DNA of 64,000 nucleotides from Paenibacillus thalictri (GTDB taxonomy: Bacteria > Bacillota > Bacilli > Paenibacillales > NBRC-103111). The translations under genes were made by a program, and so were the position numbers. Numbering within the stretch: the stretch's first letter is position 1; each line of letters opens with the position of its first letter. Location of the stretch: NCBI RefSeq assembly GCF_004307995.1, contig NZ_SIRE01000015.1:124001-188000 (forward strand), in the 5' to 3' direction. The notes beneath the pieces were generated by a model that was not told the origin of the DNA, made no database searches, and was given only the letters and a program-made list of their open reading frames with translations. Of the stretch, positions 18,683 through 28,581 are shown one piece after another.

Positions 18683-19600
18683 ATGAAAACAATACAATTG
18701 GGGACAAGCACGCTGGAGGTGCCGGTAATCGCCGTCGGCTGTATGCGCATTAAATCGCTGGACAAAAAGGAAGCCGAACGTTTCGTCCAAGCATCGCTGG
18801 ACGAAGGCGCTAATTTCTTCGATCATGCGGATATTTACGGCGCTGGAACTTGCGAGGAAATTTTCGCCGACGCCATTCAGATGAACGCCAGCATTCGCGA
18901 AAAGATCATCTTGCAATCCAAATGCGGCATCCGCAAAGGAATGTTCGACTTCTCCAAGGAGCATATCTTAACGTCCGTAGACGGCATCTTGAAGCGTCTG
19001 AACACCGAATATTTGGACATCCTGCTTCTCCACCGTCCGGATGCGCTGGTAGAGCCGGAAGAAGTCGCTGAAGCGTTTGATCTTCTTGAAAGCTCGGGCA
19101 AAGTGCGCCACTTCGGCGTATCCAACCAGAATCCGATGCAAATCCAGCTGCTGAAAAAATACGTAAAGCAGCCGATCGTAGCCAACCAGCTGCAATTAAG
19201 CATCACCAACGCCAACATGATCTCCAACGGCATTAATGTAAATATGGAAAATGAATCCGCTGTGGGCCGGGACGGCAGCATCCTCGACTACTGCAGACTG
19301 AACGATATTACGGTGCAGCCTTGGTCTCCGTTCCAATTCGGATTCTTTGAAGGGGTATTCCTTGGAAACGAGAAGTTCCCTGAATTAAATGAGAACATCG
19401 ATGAGATTGCAGCAAAATACGAAGTAAACAACACGACCATCGCTATCGCTTGGCTGTTGCGCCACCCGGCCCGCATGCAGCCGGTCACCGGCACGATGAA
19501 TATCGAACGCTTGAAAGATTGCTGTAAAGCAAGCGATGTCCAGCTGACACGCGAAGAATGGTACGCCATCTACCGCGCAGCAGGCAACGTGCTTCCTTAA
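18683..19600 (+). CDS. Aldo/keto reductase, YdhF/Tas-like
   Basis: A 305-residue (alpha/beta)8 NADPH-dependent reductase. The catalytic tetrad is visible: Asp and Tyr in FFDHADIYGAG (near 46-53), Lys in ILQSKCG (near 79) and His in LLLHRPD (near 112). VANQLQLS and HPARMQPVTGTMN are typical of the YdhF-like branch. Substrate is not predictable. A GAGGAGG ribosome site precedes the ATG, and the gene stands alone before a strong terminator. Confidence 0.85.
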   Translation: MKTIQLGTSTLEVPVIAVGCMRIKSLDKKEAERFVQASLDEGANFFDHADIYGAGTCEEIFADAIQMNASIREKIILQSKCGIRKGMFDFSKEHILTSVDGILKRLNTEYLDILLLHRPDALVEPEEVAEAFDLLESSGKVRHFGVSNQNPMQIQLLKKYVKQPIVANQLQLSITNANMISNGINVNMENESAVGRDGSILDYCRLNDITVQPWSPFQFGFFEGVFLGNEKFPELNENIDEIAAKYEVNNTTIAIAWLLRHPARMQPVTGTMNIERLKDCCKASDVQLTREEWYAIYRAAGNVLP

Positions 19601-19636
19601 TTTTAAGGCAAGCCTAAAAGAACTGATTTCTTTCGA

Positions 19637-19683
19637 CAACAAGGACCTCAGACTCCACTTAGTGGAAACTGAGGTCCTTGTTG
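19637..19683. terminator. Strong hairpin between convergent units
   Basis: CAACAAGGACCTCAG and CTGAGGTCCTTGTTG form a perfect 15-bp stem enclosing a smaller CCACT/AGTGG hairpin, followed by TTT. It lies after the aldo/keto reductase and after the end of the minus-strand catabolic operon, and may serve both. Confidence 0.75.
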
Positions 19684-19903
19684 TTTAATGATCCGACGTT
19701 CCCCTATCATGCCAACGATTTGGGAGCTGCCGCTGCTATATGCTGTATGTGACCGGCAGGCGGGGCTATGACGGTAACAGCAGCCGCTTTGCCGATCCGC
19801 CATGCACCTATATACAGCGCTGATCTTTCGCTTTTTCTTTCTATGCGAGCCTTATCTTTTATGCGAGCTTTTCGAGCCTGTTGAGCCTATTGGAGGCCAC
19901 CGC

Positions 19904-20572
19904 TCAGTACGCCTCCAGTACAACATCGCCCGCGACAGCCAGCTCCGCTTCCGTGCATTGCATGATGTCTTCGACCGTGTAACCGGAAGCAACCTCCACG
20001 AGAAGCAGCCCGTCCGGCGTTACATCGATAACCGCCCGGTCCGTGATCATCCGATTCACCACACGTTGGCCCGTCAACGGCAAGCTGCAAGCCCGCAATA
20101 TTTTGGGCTGGCCGTTTTTGTTGACATGGTCCATGATAACGACAGTCCGCTTCGCGCCATGCACCAAGTCCATCGCGCCGCCCATCCCTTTGACCATCTT
20201 GCCGGGAATCATCCAATTGGCGAGATCGCCGCAGCTTGAAACTTCCATCCCGCCCAGAATCGCCAGATCGATATGCCCGCCGCGAATCATCCCAAACGAT
20301 TCCGCGCTGTGGAAATAAGAGGCGCCTTCAGCCGCCGTGATCGTTTCCTTACCCGCGTTGATCAGATCGGGATCCAGCTCCTCCTCCGTCGGATAAGGCC
20401 CGATGCCAAGCAGGCCATTCTCCGATTGCAGCACGACCTGCTTATCTTTCGCCAAATAATTGGCGACCAAGGTAGGAATGCCTATACCCAGATTGACGTA
20501 AAAGCCGTCCTTAATCTCTTGTTCCGCTCTGCGGGCAATCCGCTCCCGAATCGACATTTTCGTAGAATCCAT
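19904..20572 (-). CDS. 3-oxoacid CoA-transferase, subunit B
   Basis: A 222-residue beta subunit of the family I CoA transferases (ScoB/AtoA/PcaJ). GIGIPTLVANYL near residue 28 and QSENGLLGIGPYP near 50 hold the catalytic glutamate region (SENG); GGMEVSSCGDLANWMIPGK is also family-typical. With subunit A it moves CoA from a donor acyl-CoA to a 3-oxoacid such as acetoacetate or 3-oxoadipate. It is the last gene of the catabolic operon, 58 bp after subunit A. Confidence 0.9.
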   Translation of the reverse strand: MDSTKMSIRERIARRAEQEIKDGFYVNLGIGIPTLVANYLAKDKQVVLQSENGLLGIGPYPTEEELDPDLINAGKETITAAEGASYFHSAESFGMIRGGHIDLAILGGMEVSSCGDLANWMIPGKMVKGMGGAMDLVHGAKRTVVIMDHVNKNGQPKILRACSLPLTGQRVVNRMITDRAVIDVTPDGLLLVEVASGYTVEDIMQCTEAELAVAGDVVLEAY

Positions 20573-20630
20573 CTTTGCAGCCTCCCTCCTTTCCTCCGTC
20601 TCCCGCCGAGATTTTTAACTGCATTAACAG

Positions 20631-21320
20631 CTAAGCCCGTACTGTCCGCTTCTCGATTCGTTTGGCCTGCTTGCCGATGATCAGCCGTTGAACGTAAATG
20701 CCAGGCGTCTGAATCGTTTCAGGACGCAGCTCGCCGACCTCGACGATTTCCCCTACCTCGGCAATCGTCACCTTGCCCGCGGCGGCCATAATCGGATTAA
20801 AATTCATCGCTGTTTTGCTGTACACGAGGTTGCCCATCCGGTCCGCCTTGGCCGCGAGAATCAAGCTGTAATCCGCTGTCAACGATTCCTCGAGCAAATA
20901 TTCCTTTCCCTGAAATACGCGTGTTTCGCGATTCTCGGCAATTGTAGTACCAACACCCGCGGGGGTATAAAACGCCGGGATCCCGGCGCCGCCGGCGCGG
21001 ATTTTTTCAGCCAATGTGCCTTGCGGGGTCAGTCTGACCTCGATTTCGCCGGTTAACGCTTGTCGTTCAAACTCTTTATTTTCACCGACATAAGACGCAA
21101 TGATCGTGCGAATCTGCTTGTTTCGCAGCAAAAGCCCCAGCCCAAAGTCGTCCACGCCGCAGTTGTTGGAAATAATCGTGAGATCCTTGACGCCTTTCTC
21201 AGCCAACGCCATGATCAAATTTTCGGGAATGCCGACAAGCCCGAAGCCGCCAACCATCAGCGTCGCTCCGTCTTGTATATCGGCTATGGCCTCTGCATAA
21301 GAAGCCGCAATCGTCTTCAT
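20631..21320 (-). CDS. 3-oxoacid CoA-transferase, subunit A
   Basis: A 229-residue alpha subunit of the ScoA/AtoD/PcaI type. The N-terminal [13 protein letters not shown] and the region [16 protein letters not shown] are family motifs that bind CoA. The start overlaps the thiolase stop by 4 nt (ATGA), so the two are translationally coupled. The thiolase pairing suggests that the activated 3-oxoacyl-CoA is cleaved to two acyl-CoA products. Confidence 0.9.
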   Translation of the reverse strand: MKTIAASYAEAIADIQDGATLMVGGFGLVGIPENLIMALAEKGVKDLTIISNNCGVDDFGLGLLLRNKQIRTIIASYVGENKEFERQALTGEIEVRLTPQGTLAEKIRAGGAGIPAFYTPAGVGTTIAENRETRVFQGKEYLLEESLTADYSLILAAKADRMGNLVYSKTAMNFNPIMAAAGKVTIAEVGEIVEVGELRPETIQTPGIYVQRLIIGKQAKRIEKRTVRA

Positions 21321-22534
21321 GTCAACACTCCTTCCCCGTCGTCAGGCCGCTCAACAATAGTCGCCACGCCTTGACCGCCGCCGATGCACAATGCGGCAAG
21401 GCCGTACCGCGTCCGGCGCCGGTTCATTTCGTGCAGCAGCGTCACCAATATACGTGCGCCGCTGGCGCCGATCGGATGGCCCAACGCGATTGCGCCGCCA
21501 TTCACGTTCAGCACATCGGCGCCGAGCTGCAGTTCCTGCGCTACCGCTAGCGCCTGTGCCGCAAACGCCTCATTGGCCTCGACGAGACCAATATCCGCGA
21601 GCCCCAGGCCGCTTCGCGCAAGCGCTTGGCGTACGGCCGGCACCGGCCCAAGCCCCATGAAGGCGGGGTCGACGCCGGCCGCGGCATTGGCGCGGATCAC
21701 CGCCAGCGGCGCGAGGCCGAGCTCCCGCGCCTTGCCGGCGCTCATCAGCACCAGCGCCGCCGCGCCGTCGTTGATCCCCGAAGCATTGCCCGCCGTCACC
21801 ATGCCGTCCCGCTTGAAGGCCGGGCGCAGCTTGGCCAGTCCTGCGAGCGATGTATCGGCCCGCGGGTATTCGTCCGTGTCGACGATCAGCGCATCGCCTT
21901 TGCGCTGCGGAACGGCAACGGGGACGATCTCGCCGGCAAATCTCCCTTCCGCAATTGCAGCTGCCGCCTTCTGTTGGCTTTCCAGCGCAAATCGATCCAG
22001 CTGCTCCCGGGTCAGCGAGTATTTCTCACCTACATTTTCCGCCGTTACGCCCATGTGGTAATCATTGGTTGCGCACCATAATCCGTCGCGGATCATGCTG
22101 TCCACGACCTGCTGATCGCCCATACGGTAACCGTCGCGGGCACCCTGCATCAAATAAGGCGCTTGGCTCATATTTTCCATGCCGCCGGCAACGGCAATCT
22201 CGCTGTCCCCGCTGCGGATGGACTGCGCGGCCAAATGAACCGCTTTCAATCCGGAGCCGCATACCATATTGATTGTCATCGCCGGTGATTCTTGAGGCAC
22301 CTCCGCCGTTAGCGCCGCCTGCCGCGCAGGATTTTGGCCAAGTCCGGCTTGCAGAACATTGCCCATAATCACTTCATGCACATCGCCAGCGTTCAGACCG
22401 GCGCGCTGTATCGCTTCGCGTATGACGATCGCACCGAGCTGCACCGCACTCACATCTTTCAGCGCTCCCTGGAAACTGCCAATCGGGGTCCTAACAGCGC
22501 TGACGATGACGACATCCCGCTCATTCACCGCCAT
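21317..22534 (-). CDS. Thiolase (acetyl-CoA C-acetyltransferase type)
   Basis: A 405-residue thiolase. The nucleophilic cysteine is in [16 protein letters not shown] near residue 90, the NEAFA motif near 325, [10 protein letters not shown] near 358 carries the catalytic histidine, and [10 protein letters not shown] near 388 carries the second cysteine. It would cleave the 3-oxoacyl-CoA made by the adjacent transferase. Whether the substrate is acetoacetyl-CoA or a longer acid such as 3-oxoadipyl-CoA cannot be settled here. Its ATG overlaps the stop of the carrier gene (TAATG). Confidence 0.95.
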   Translation of the reverse strand: MAVNERDVVIVSAVRTPIGSFQGALKDVSAVQLGAIVIREAIQRAGLNAGDVHEVIMGNVLQAGLGQNPARQAALTAEVPQESPAMTINMVCGSGLKAVHLAAQSIRSGDSEIAVAGGMENMSQAPYLMQGARDGYRMGDQQVVDSMIRDGLWCATNDYHMGVTAENVGEKYSLTREQLDRFALESQQKAAAAIAEGRFAGEIVPVAVPQRKGDALIVDTDEYPRADTSLAGLAKLRPAFKRDGMVTAGNASGINDGAAALVLMSAGKARELGLAPLAVIRANAAAGVDPAFMGLGPVPAVRQALARSGLGLADIGLVEANEAFAAQALAVAQELQLGADVLNVNGGAIALGHPIGASGARILVTLLHEMNRRRTRYGLAALCIGGGQGVATIVERPDDGEGVLT

Positions 22535-23859
22535 TACAAATCAACCTTCTTCGTCTCGGGTCCAAGCAGCGCACCCAACGTGATAAACAAACCGCCAATG
22601 ACCAGAATGACGATAGGCGTAAACTCGTAAGGCATGAAGTTTTTTAAGCCCAGCATGAAAAACGGCGTCATTGCAGGCACAATCAGCGCCAAGCTGTACC
22701 CGATTCCGTAACCCGAAGCACGAACCCCTGTGCTAAAGCGCTCTGAAATGTAAGAAGTCAGTACGCCAAATACCGGAATCGCCAGGCAGTTGACAAGCAC
22801 CACAAGCACAATCAGCGAGGTCGTATCGCGGTAACCGCCATTAAGCAGCATATATAAGAACAACGGCGATAACGTGAAGCTTAAGATGCCAAAGATGATC
22901 AGCACGGTTTTACGGCCGATTTTTTGACTGATCGCTCCTGCGTAGATGAATAAGAAGAACATAATGACGTTGGTAATGAGCTGCGCGTTCGTAGAAACGA
23001 CGCTGTCTACGTTAAGGAATTTAAGAATGCCGGGCAGCGAAGAAATAATCGCGTTGGTTACAAACCATACTCCGCTCATTACCAGGAATACTTGGCCGAG
23101 CAAAGCCAGGTTCTTTTTGCCAAACAAGTCCTTCAGCGGATTTTCCGCTTTCTTCGATGTTTCCCAAACCTTCGATTCTTCGACGTTAAAATACGTATAG
23201 ATATATAAGACAAAACACAGCAAAGCGCCGATAATAAACGGAATTCTCCAGCCCCATACGGCATACAACGAATTGGCGTCACCCGCAGGGAATACCTTGA
23301 GCGTAGCGAGCGTTACCAGCGAAACGACAATCGTGCCGGTCGGAAAACCTGCGTTGATGAAGCCGCCGTACATGCCGCGCTTGTGCTTAGGCGCATATTC
23401 CATCGCCAGCGGGTTCGCAGACGTATATTCGCCGCCCATAAAAACCCCCGCAATCAAGCGCAGAGCAGCCAGCACCAATACGCCCCCGAGCCCCCATGCC
23501 GAATAACCCGGCAAACACGCGATCAGCAGAGTCGATATGCCGATGCCAAGAATTGAGATCAGGGTTGTCTTCCTGCGGCCGATTTTGTCACCGGCATAAC
23601 CGAAAATAAACGAGCCGATCGGCCGGCCGATCAAGGAAAGCACAAATATAAGATAATACAGCGTAGTCGCCAAGGTTGGCGACAAGTTCGCAGGCTGGAA
23701 ATAAATCATCGCCGGCGCAAGCGCGATAATAGGAAGGTACACGTCGATCATGTCGACCGAAAAACCGAAATACGCAGCGGCCAGCGCTTTTTTACCTTGA
23801 CCGCTCATCTTGGAACTGTCCGCTGCCGTTGGATTCAGACTTTCCTGAACAGTGCTCAT
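22534..23859 (-). CDS. MFS carrier, metabolite:H+ symporter type
   Basis: A 441-residue protein with about twelve membrane segments. [12 protein letters not shown] near residue 88 is the MFS loop 2-3 motif, repeated as [11 protein letters not shown] in the second half. [17 protein letters not shown] at the N-terminus and the [19 protein letters not shown] loop resemble ShiA/ProP/KgtP-type MHS carriers. It probably imports the organic acid degraded by the operon. The start directly follows the aldolase stop with no gap. Confidence 0.85.
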   Translation of the reverse strand: MSTVQESLNPTAADSSKMSGQGKKALAAAYFGFSVDMIDVYLPIIALAPAMIYFQPANLSPTLATTLYYLIFVLSLIGRPIGSFIFGYAGDKIGRRKTTLISILGIGISTLLIACLPGYSAWGLGGVLVLAALRLIAGVFMGGEYTSANPLAMEYAPKHKRGMYGGFINAGFPTGTIVVSLVTLATLKVFPAGDANSLYAVWGWRIPFIIGALLCFVLYIYTYFNVEESKVWETSKKAENPLKDLFGKKNLALLGQVFLVMSGVWFVTNAIISSLPGILKFLNVDSVVSTNAQLITNVIMFFLFIYAGAISQKIGRKTVLIIFGILSFTLSPLFLYMLLNGGYRDTTSLIVLVVLVNCLAIPVFGVLTSYISERFSTGVRASGYGIGYSLALIVPAMTPFFMLGLKNFMPYEFTPIVILVIGGLFITLGALLGPETKKVDL

Positions 23860-24648
23860 CTAATTTTCCTCCGTATATTCAAGTTCGACTTTATGTTTGG
23901 TTTGCATCATACCGTCCAGAGCCTGTTTGAAAATGGCCACGTCGGATGCCCATACGATGTAAGGAATACGTTGTTCCAGAGCAAACTTATATTGCGCTGC
24001 ATTGGCAACGGCAATACCCGCCATTTTCCCTGCCGTTCGGCATGTATCCAGTATCGATCTCACGGGTGCGGCCAACTCGCCTTGAATGTAATCGGTTCCG
24101 GTTATACCCAAGCAGACGCTTAAATCCAACGGCCCGATAAATACGACATCCAAGCCTTTCACAGCACACAGTTCGCGCAGCTGAACGTAAGCGTTTTCAG
24201 TTTCAACATGTACAACAACCGTAGTGGCTTCGTTCTGATCGGCCGTATAGTTAAGCGGCGTATGCCCGAATCCCGCGGCGCGATGCGCATAGGTCAGCCC
24301 TCGCGACCCTTGGGGAGGATATTTGGCTTTGTCCACAATATCCCGCACCTCGTCCGCCGAGTAAACCTGCGGAACCTGGACACCCGCAGAGCCCAGATCC
24401 ATCGCCCGCAAAATCGACATCCGGCTGGCATCGGGAACCCGGACGATGCTGTTCATGCCATGCAGGTCGGCAACCCGTACCATCCGTTCCACCTGAGCAA
24501 AATCAAGCGTCGTATGCTCCATATCGATCACGATAAAATCGAATCCGGCGAGCCCGAGCAATTCGATCACTTCCGGCGAGTCGATTTTGACGAATGTCCC
24601 CACTTGAGAACCTGCCGCCAGCCGTTTCTTAAATGGCTCAGGACGCAT
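23860..24648 (-). CDS. HpcH/HpaI-family aldolase
   Basis: A 262-residue class II pyruvate-type aldolase. VIDMEHTTLDFAQVERMVR near residue 45 and VRVPDASR near 75 match the family's active site, VHVETENAYVQLREL supplies a metal-binding glutamate, and FIGPLDLSVCLGI near 175 the metal-binding aspartate. The family cleaves 4-hydroxy-2-oxoacids to pyruvate or oxaloacetate and an aldehyde. I chose ATG 24648, which has GAGGG 6 nt upstream; 24654 and the longer frame lack proper spacing. It overlaps the cupin gene by 11 nt. Confidence 0.85.
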   Translation of the reverse strand: MRPEPFKKRLAAGSQVGTFVKIDSPEVIELLGLAGFDFIVIDMEHTTLDFAQVERMVRVADLHGMNSIVRVPDASRMSILRAMDLGSAGVQVPQVYSADEVRDIVDKAKYPPQGSRGLTYAHRAAGFGHTPLNYTADQNEATTVVVHVETENAYVQLRELCAVKGLDVVFIGPLDLSVCLGITGTDYIQGELAAPVRSILDTCRTAGKMAGIAVANAAQYKFALEQRIPYIVWASDVAIFKQALDGMMQTKHKVELEYTEEN

Positions 24649-24976
24649 ATTCATCCCTCTTCGGTGTAAACACATCCAGATTATACACCGGCTCGTCGCC
24701 CACCACTTCCGCATAATGCATGACATCCGGCGGCACGGCGAGCAATCCGCCCGCTTCCAGCAGCACAGCCTCGTCCCCGATATGGAATTTCACCTTGCCG
24801 CTCAAAATGTAGACGATTTGCTCATACGTATGGCTGTGCGGTTTCGGCTCATGGCCCGGCTGCAGAACGTGGAGTGCCAGCGTCGCTCCTTCCCCGCTGA
24901 ACGCTTTCCGCGTTACGCCTTCCCTGACAAAAACCTCCTGCAATGTCTCCCAATTTGCCGCTTTAATCGTATTCAT
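24638..24976 (-). CDS. Small cupin-domain protein
   Basis: A 112-residue single-domain cupin. Motif 1 is seen as PGHEPKPHSHTYEQIVYILSG (two His and Glu, metal ligands) and motif 2 as PPDVMHYAEVVG (third His). Such proteins are dioxygenases, isomerases or ligand sensors. Its place between the DUF6282-type hydrolase and the aldolase, with overlapping frames, suggests an enzymatic step or protective role in the same pathway. The reaction is unknown. Confidence 0.8.
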   Translation of the reverse strand: MNTIKAANWETLQEVFVREGVTRKAFSGEGATLALHVLQPGHEPKPHSHTYEQIVYILSGKVKFHIGDEAVLLEAGGLLAVPPDVMHYAEVVGDEPVYNLDVFTPKRDEYAS

Positions 24977-25002
24977 GTGATATCCTCCCCTGTTGTTGTT
25001 TA

Positions 25003-25890
25003 TTATCCTTCGGCCAAAAATGTGGTGTTCTTCACCGTCATCGTCTTGATTTCTTCCTTAGTAAAACCGTTGTTATACAGCCTGGTGACAAAATCGATCA
25101 TGCCTTCGTCGGGATACGGATTGTTTGTTTGGCCCAAGTCGCTGGATAAGATGCAATGCTCCGGCCCCACGTAACGAACCGTCTCGTAGAGAGCGTCCCA
25201 GTCGATGCCGTAATGAGGTGTGATGACCCCATAACATTGCTCCATATAAGCGCCGAGCTCGGCCAGTTCCTTCTGTTCTTCCTTTGAGAGATTGACGGAT
25301 GAGAAAGTAGGATGCGTAACGACGACCTTCTTTAAACCTTGCTGCTTCGCCGCGCTTACAAGCTCGTAAATCTCTTTCTTGCTCAAATGGCCGGTGGCCA
25401 AAATGAGGTCGTTTTTCACAGCGATGTCGATGATCTCGAATACGCCGGGCTTCAGCTTTCCGTCCTCCAGAATCGTGATGCCCGCCTGCACCTTGCCTTG
25501 CTTGCTCAGCTCGAACTGTACTTTCGCCCAAGGCGGCAGCTCTTCATAGCTGGTCTGATTAAACATGTACTCCATCTCGTTGGCCGCATCGAAGGTCGGC
25601 ATCCAGACGATTTTCGCCCCGACTCTTGCCGCCATTTCCACCGCAATCGGATTAATCCCGCCCACCGTATGATTCAGGCACAAAGCACCGATCGGATTGA
25701 GATCAGGGTACAGCTTCTTGACCAACCTAGCCCGCTCCCCTGAGCAGAAGTAGTGGGATTTAATCCCGAAGCCCTTCATTCCGATTCGCTGACTTCGTTC
25801 CGCCATGTCCAAATCGTCAAGTTTCCTCGGGCTTACATCCGGTCCTGTGTGCACATGCAGATCGTAAGCGCCTTCAAGCAATTCATGCAT
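25003..25890 (-). CDS. DUF6282-like amidohydrolase-fold protein
   Basis: A 295-residue protein. YDLHVHTGPD at the N-terminus is the HxH metal motif of the amidohydrolase/PHP-like folds; IKSHYFCSGE, LNHTVGGINP, ATGHLSKKE and VTHPTFS add further histidines. I favour ATG 25890 (GGCGAGG upstream) over 25938. It resembles uncharacterised metal-dependent hydrolases called DUF6282. It is the first gene of the catabolic operon, opposite the GntR regulator. It may open a lactone or hydrolyse an amide or ester; that is inference. Confidence 0.7.
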   Translation of the reverse strand: MHELLEGAYDLHVHTGPDVSPRKLDDLDMAERSQRIGMKGFGIKSHYFCSGERARLVKKLYPDLNPIGALCLNHTVGGINPIAVEMAARVGAKIVWMPTFDAANEMEYMFNQTSYEELPPWAKVQFELSKQGKVQAGITILEDGKLKPGVFEIIDIAVKNDLILATGHLSKKEIYELVSAAKQQGLKKVVVTHPTFSSVNLSKEEQKELAELGAYMEQCYGVITPHYGIDWDALYETVRYVGPEHCILSSDLGQTNNPYPDEGMIDFVTRLYNNGFTKEEIKTMTVKNTTFLAEG

Positions 25891-26174
25891 TGTGTTTTCC
25901 TCGCCTTCTGTTGAAATTGGATGACTTCTAGCGTGCAAAACTAATTATTCGATATAATTTAAGTTAAATCATATATCTTTTTAAATTTAATTATATATTA
26001 TATGATCCCTAGCTCAAAATCAATCACTTTTTGAAAACGTTTTATCTCTTTGCCATCAGAAAATATACAATCCCTCAATTTTCATGTACAATTACAGTGA
26101 AATCATATATGATATAATATCAGCAGTTTCCATTTCTGGCAGTATCGTTTGGAACCCTATGGAGGTTAACTACT
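25891..26174. promoter_or_regulatory. Divergent control region with operator-like and cre-like sites
   Basis: The region is very AT-rich. The perfect palindrome ATCATATATGAT lies at 26102-26113, and half or degenerate copies occur at 25968 (ATCATATAT) and 25995-26006 (ATATTATATGAT). These are likely operators of the GntR/FadR regulator encoded next door. TGAAAACGTTTTAT at 26032-26045 matches the CcpA cre consensus at 12 of 14 positions, suggesting catabolite control of the operon. Confidence 0.5.
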
Positions 26175-26864
26175 ATGTCAATAGACCATTTAAAAAGTAA
26201 AACAAAGTCGGACCAAGTGTATGACTTCCTGAAGGAGCAAATTTTGTCGGGAGCTTATAAACCGGATGGGCGGATAGTAATTCGTGACATTGGCAAGCAG
26301 CTTGGCGTCAGCGATATTCCTGTTCGTGAGGCCATCAAACGGCTTGCCGCGGACGGACTTCTCGAAATTAAATCGCACAGCGGCGCGCGGGTCGCTCCGA
26401 TTAATACGGACAACCTGGAGGAAATTTTCCTCATCCGCTTAGAGCTGGAAACCCTATCGACCCGTTTAGCCGCCAAAGCCGCTACAGCGGAGGAAATTGA
26501 CATACTCGACAGCCTGGTTCGTCAAATGGATGAGAGTATTGTCCAAAAAGATCTGGACACGTATTCGCTCAGCAACCGGGAATTTCACCAGCTGCTATAT
26601 CGTGCCTCACACGCCCAAGTTTTAATCGACATGATCGAGAACTTGTTCTTGCGCAGCGAAAATTCCAAGATGGTGTTCCATTACGACCCCGACCGCCTGC
26701 TCCAATCAAATGAGGAACATCGCGCGATTGTTGAAGCGATCCGCCAAAGAGATGAGGAAAAAGCAGCACAAATCATCCGCACTCAGAAAGAATCCGGATT
26801 TAAAATCGTATTAAATGCATTGCGGATTTCCAAAATGCTGCAAGGCAATACGCCAGCCAATTGA
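26175..26864 (+). CDS. GntR-family regulator, FadR/FCD type
   Basis: A 229-residue regulator. The winged helix-turn-helix is at residues ~10-75 (DYFLKEQ-like helix, IRDIGKQLGVSDIPVREAIKRL). The C-terminal all-helical FCD domain carries metal-ligand histidines (NREFHQLLYRASH; EEHRAIVEAI). FCD regulators usually bind small carboxylic acids. Divergent placement next to the catabolic operon and the ATCATATATGAT palindrome suggests it is that operon's repressor, relieved by the substrate or an intermediate. Confidence 0.85.
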   Translation: MSIDHLKSKTKSDQVYDFLKEQILSGAYKPDGRIVIRDIGKQLGVSDIPVREAIKRLAADGLLEIKSHSGARVAPINTDNLEEIFLIRLELETLSTRLAAKAATAEEIDILDSLVRQMDESIVQKDLDTYSLSNREFHQLLYRASHAQVLIDMIENLFLRSENSKMVFHYDPDRLLQSNEEHRAIVEAIRQRDEEKAAQIIRTQKESGFKIVLNALRISKMLQGNTPAN

Positions 26865-26995
26865 TTTATTGCAAAAGATGCGCTCCCGTTGCCGGATCGG
26901 CCAAGCCTTGGGTTTGGGTTATCTGGTAACTAGGGGCGCTTTCATTTGTGCCTGGAGAAATAAATGAATCAGGAGAATACCCGATAAGTGAGGGT

Positions 26996-27658
26996 TCAAA
27001 CGAGGGGTTTACAGCTGTCTTCGATGAAATCCGGAGCTAAAGCTTCTTCCGTAATACGTCTGATGTCTACGGACGACATCATTTCGTCGTTGATCATGTC
27101 CGGCAAAATGTGATTCAAGAAGTAATCGACACAGTGCAGGTTAATATGCTTAATTTTAATGAGCGCTTGGCGATACATTTTCACAAATTCTTTCTCCGTG
27201 TTGCCCTTCTGCAGCTCGGCGAATGCCTCGTACACTTGGTCCATCTTATCGGCGACTTCCAAGATCAATCCTTCGGTCGTGTTGTCTTTGCCTTCACGCA
27301 GCTGGTTGTGAAAAATGTCTTTAAACTCCTCGGGAATATTTTCCTCGATAAAGTTATACACCATGCCTTCTTCCACTTGCTGAATGAGCTGGCGAAGCTG
27401 GGGCGACGCGTGTTTGACCGGCGTTTTGATATCCCCGATGAAAATTTCGCCGTAATCGTGGCTGCTCGTGATTTCGTACAACTTCTTCCAATCGATGCTC
27501 ACGCCGTGTTTTTCCTCGATATCCGCCAGCGTCTTTGCATATTGAACGACCTTCCACGAATGCGCCGCGACACTGTGTTCTTCGAACTTGAATTTTCCCG
27601 GACAGCGAATGATGCGTTCCAACTCATTTAACGATCTGAAATATTTATGGATCCCCAT
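26996..27658 (-). CDS. HD-domain phosphohydrolase (YfbR-like)
   Basis: A 220-residue HD protein. Histidines in EEHSVAAHSWKV near residue 27, the HD pair in SSHDYGEIFIGDIKTP near 67 and the distal Asp in LEVADKMDQV near 132 form the metal site. The GDIKTP segment is shared with YfbR-type 5'-deoxynucleotidases. It likely dephosphorylates deoxynucleoside monophosphates. It stands alone, convergent with the GntR gene. Confidence 0.75.
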   Translation of the reverse strand: MGIHKYFRSLNELERIIRCPGKFKFEEHSVAAHSWKVVQYAKTLADIEEKHGVSIDWKKLYEITSSHDYGEIFIGDIKTPVKHASPQLRQLIQQVEEGMVYNFIEENIPEEFKDIFHNQLREGKDNTTEGLILEVADKMDQVYEAFAELQKGNTEKEFVKMYRQALIKIKHINLHCVDYFLNHILPDMINDEMMSSVDIRRITEEALAPDFIEDSCKPLV

Positions 27659-27844
27659 TCTATCATCCCCTTTTGTTTTTATCGTTATTTATTGTCTGAT
27701 CGGGATCACTTTCAGTATAGCAATCCCCTGTGAAATGCAGATTAAATGGGATCGCGTATATTGTTAAATCGCTTATCTGCGGCATGTACATTCTTCCATA
27801 TGCCATTTCACCTTTGATATACTTTGCCCAAGGAGGAGGGGACT

Positions 27845-28549
27845 GTGACGAATCATTTGGATATAAACGATCTACCGCATTACCGGTATAAGGGACTTAA
27901 GGAAGGGAAGCTGCTTCAGCATATTATTACGACCAGCCGCGATATTTTGTTGGGCCAAATATATCATCTCAAGGTTGAAATCAACAACGAAGCCGATCTC
28001 CGACTCCATTTCTCTTACATACTAAAAAAGGTCGGGGAGCTTTTTGAATTCGGGAACGACCATCATTTGAAAATTAATTTGGAAGCCCCGTTTCATTCGC
28101 AAACGACGCTCTTAAAAAGCGGATCTAATAAATCCAAAATTGATATCGCCTTGGAATGGTACGGAGGCACCCATTTTGTGTCCTCCTGCGCCATTGAGCT
28201 GAAATACTTTCTGTGGAGCGGACTTCGCGAACCGCAAAATCGGTTTGATGTGTATTGCGATCTTAAAAATTTGGAAGAATACGTGCAGCAAAACGCCTTG
28301 TACCAAATGGGATACTTTCTATTGGGCACGGACAATCCGCATTACGTTAATCAGGATTCCTACTCCAGCGCCACAAAGGATTTCGACATCCGTCACAATA
28401 CAACCTATAAAGCAGGAACGGAACTGATTTATACAACAAGAAACAATACGGCTAGGACGGTATGTTTGTCCAAAGATTATCATTTTCAATGGCAGCAGGT
28501 CAGTCACTACTACTTTCTCGATCATTTTATTTACAAGTCTTACAAGTAA
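27845..28549 (+). CDS. Unrecognised protein with a possible PD-(D/E)XK nuclease core
   Basis: A 234-residue cytoplasmic protein. I chose GTG 27845, which is preceded by AGGAGGAGGGG; the TTG at 27824 lies upstream of that site. SKIDIALEWYGG near residue 100 followed by IELKYFLW near 123 gives the D...E-x-K spacing of PD-(D/E)XK nucleases. I do not recognise the family. The gene stands alone and a nuclease role is only a motif-based guess; an unrelated fold is possible. Confidence 0.45.
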   Translation: MTNHLDINDLPHYRYKGLKEGKLLQHIITTSRDILLGQIYHLKVEINNEADLRLHFSYILKKVGELFEFGNDHHLKINLEAPFHSQTTLLKSGSNKSKIDIALEWYGGTHFVSSCAIELKYFLWSGLREPQNRFDVYCDLKNLEEYVQQNALYQMGYFLLGTDNPHYVNQDSYSSATKDFDIRHNTTYKAGTELIYTTRNNTARTVCLSKDYHFQWQQVSHYYFLDHFIYKSYK

Positions 28550-28581
28550 TCGTTTTTTTGTTCACCGCGGCAGCAATATAA

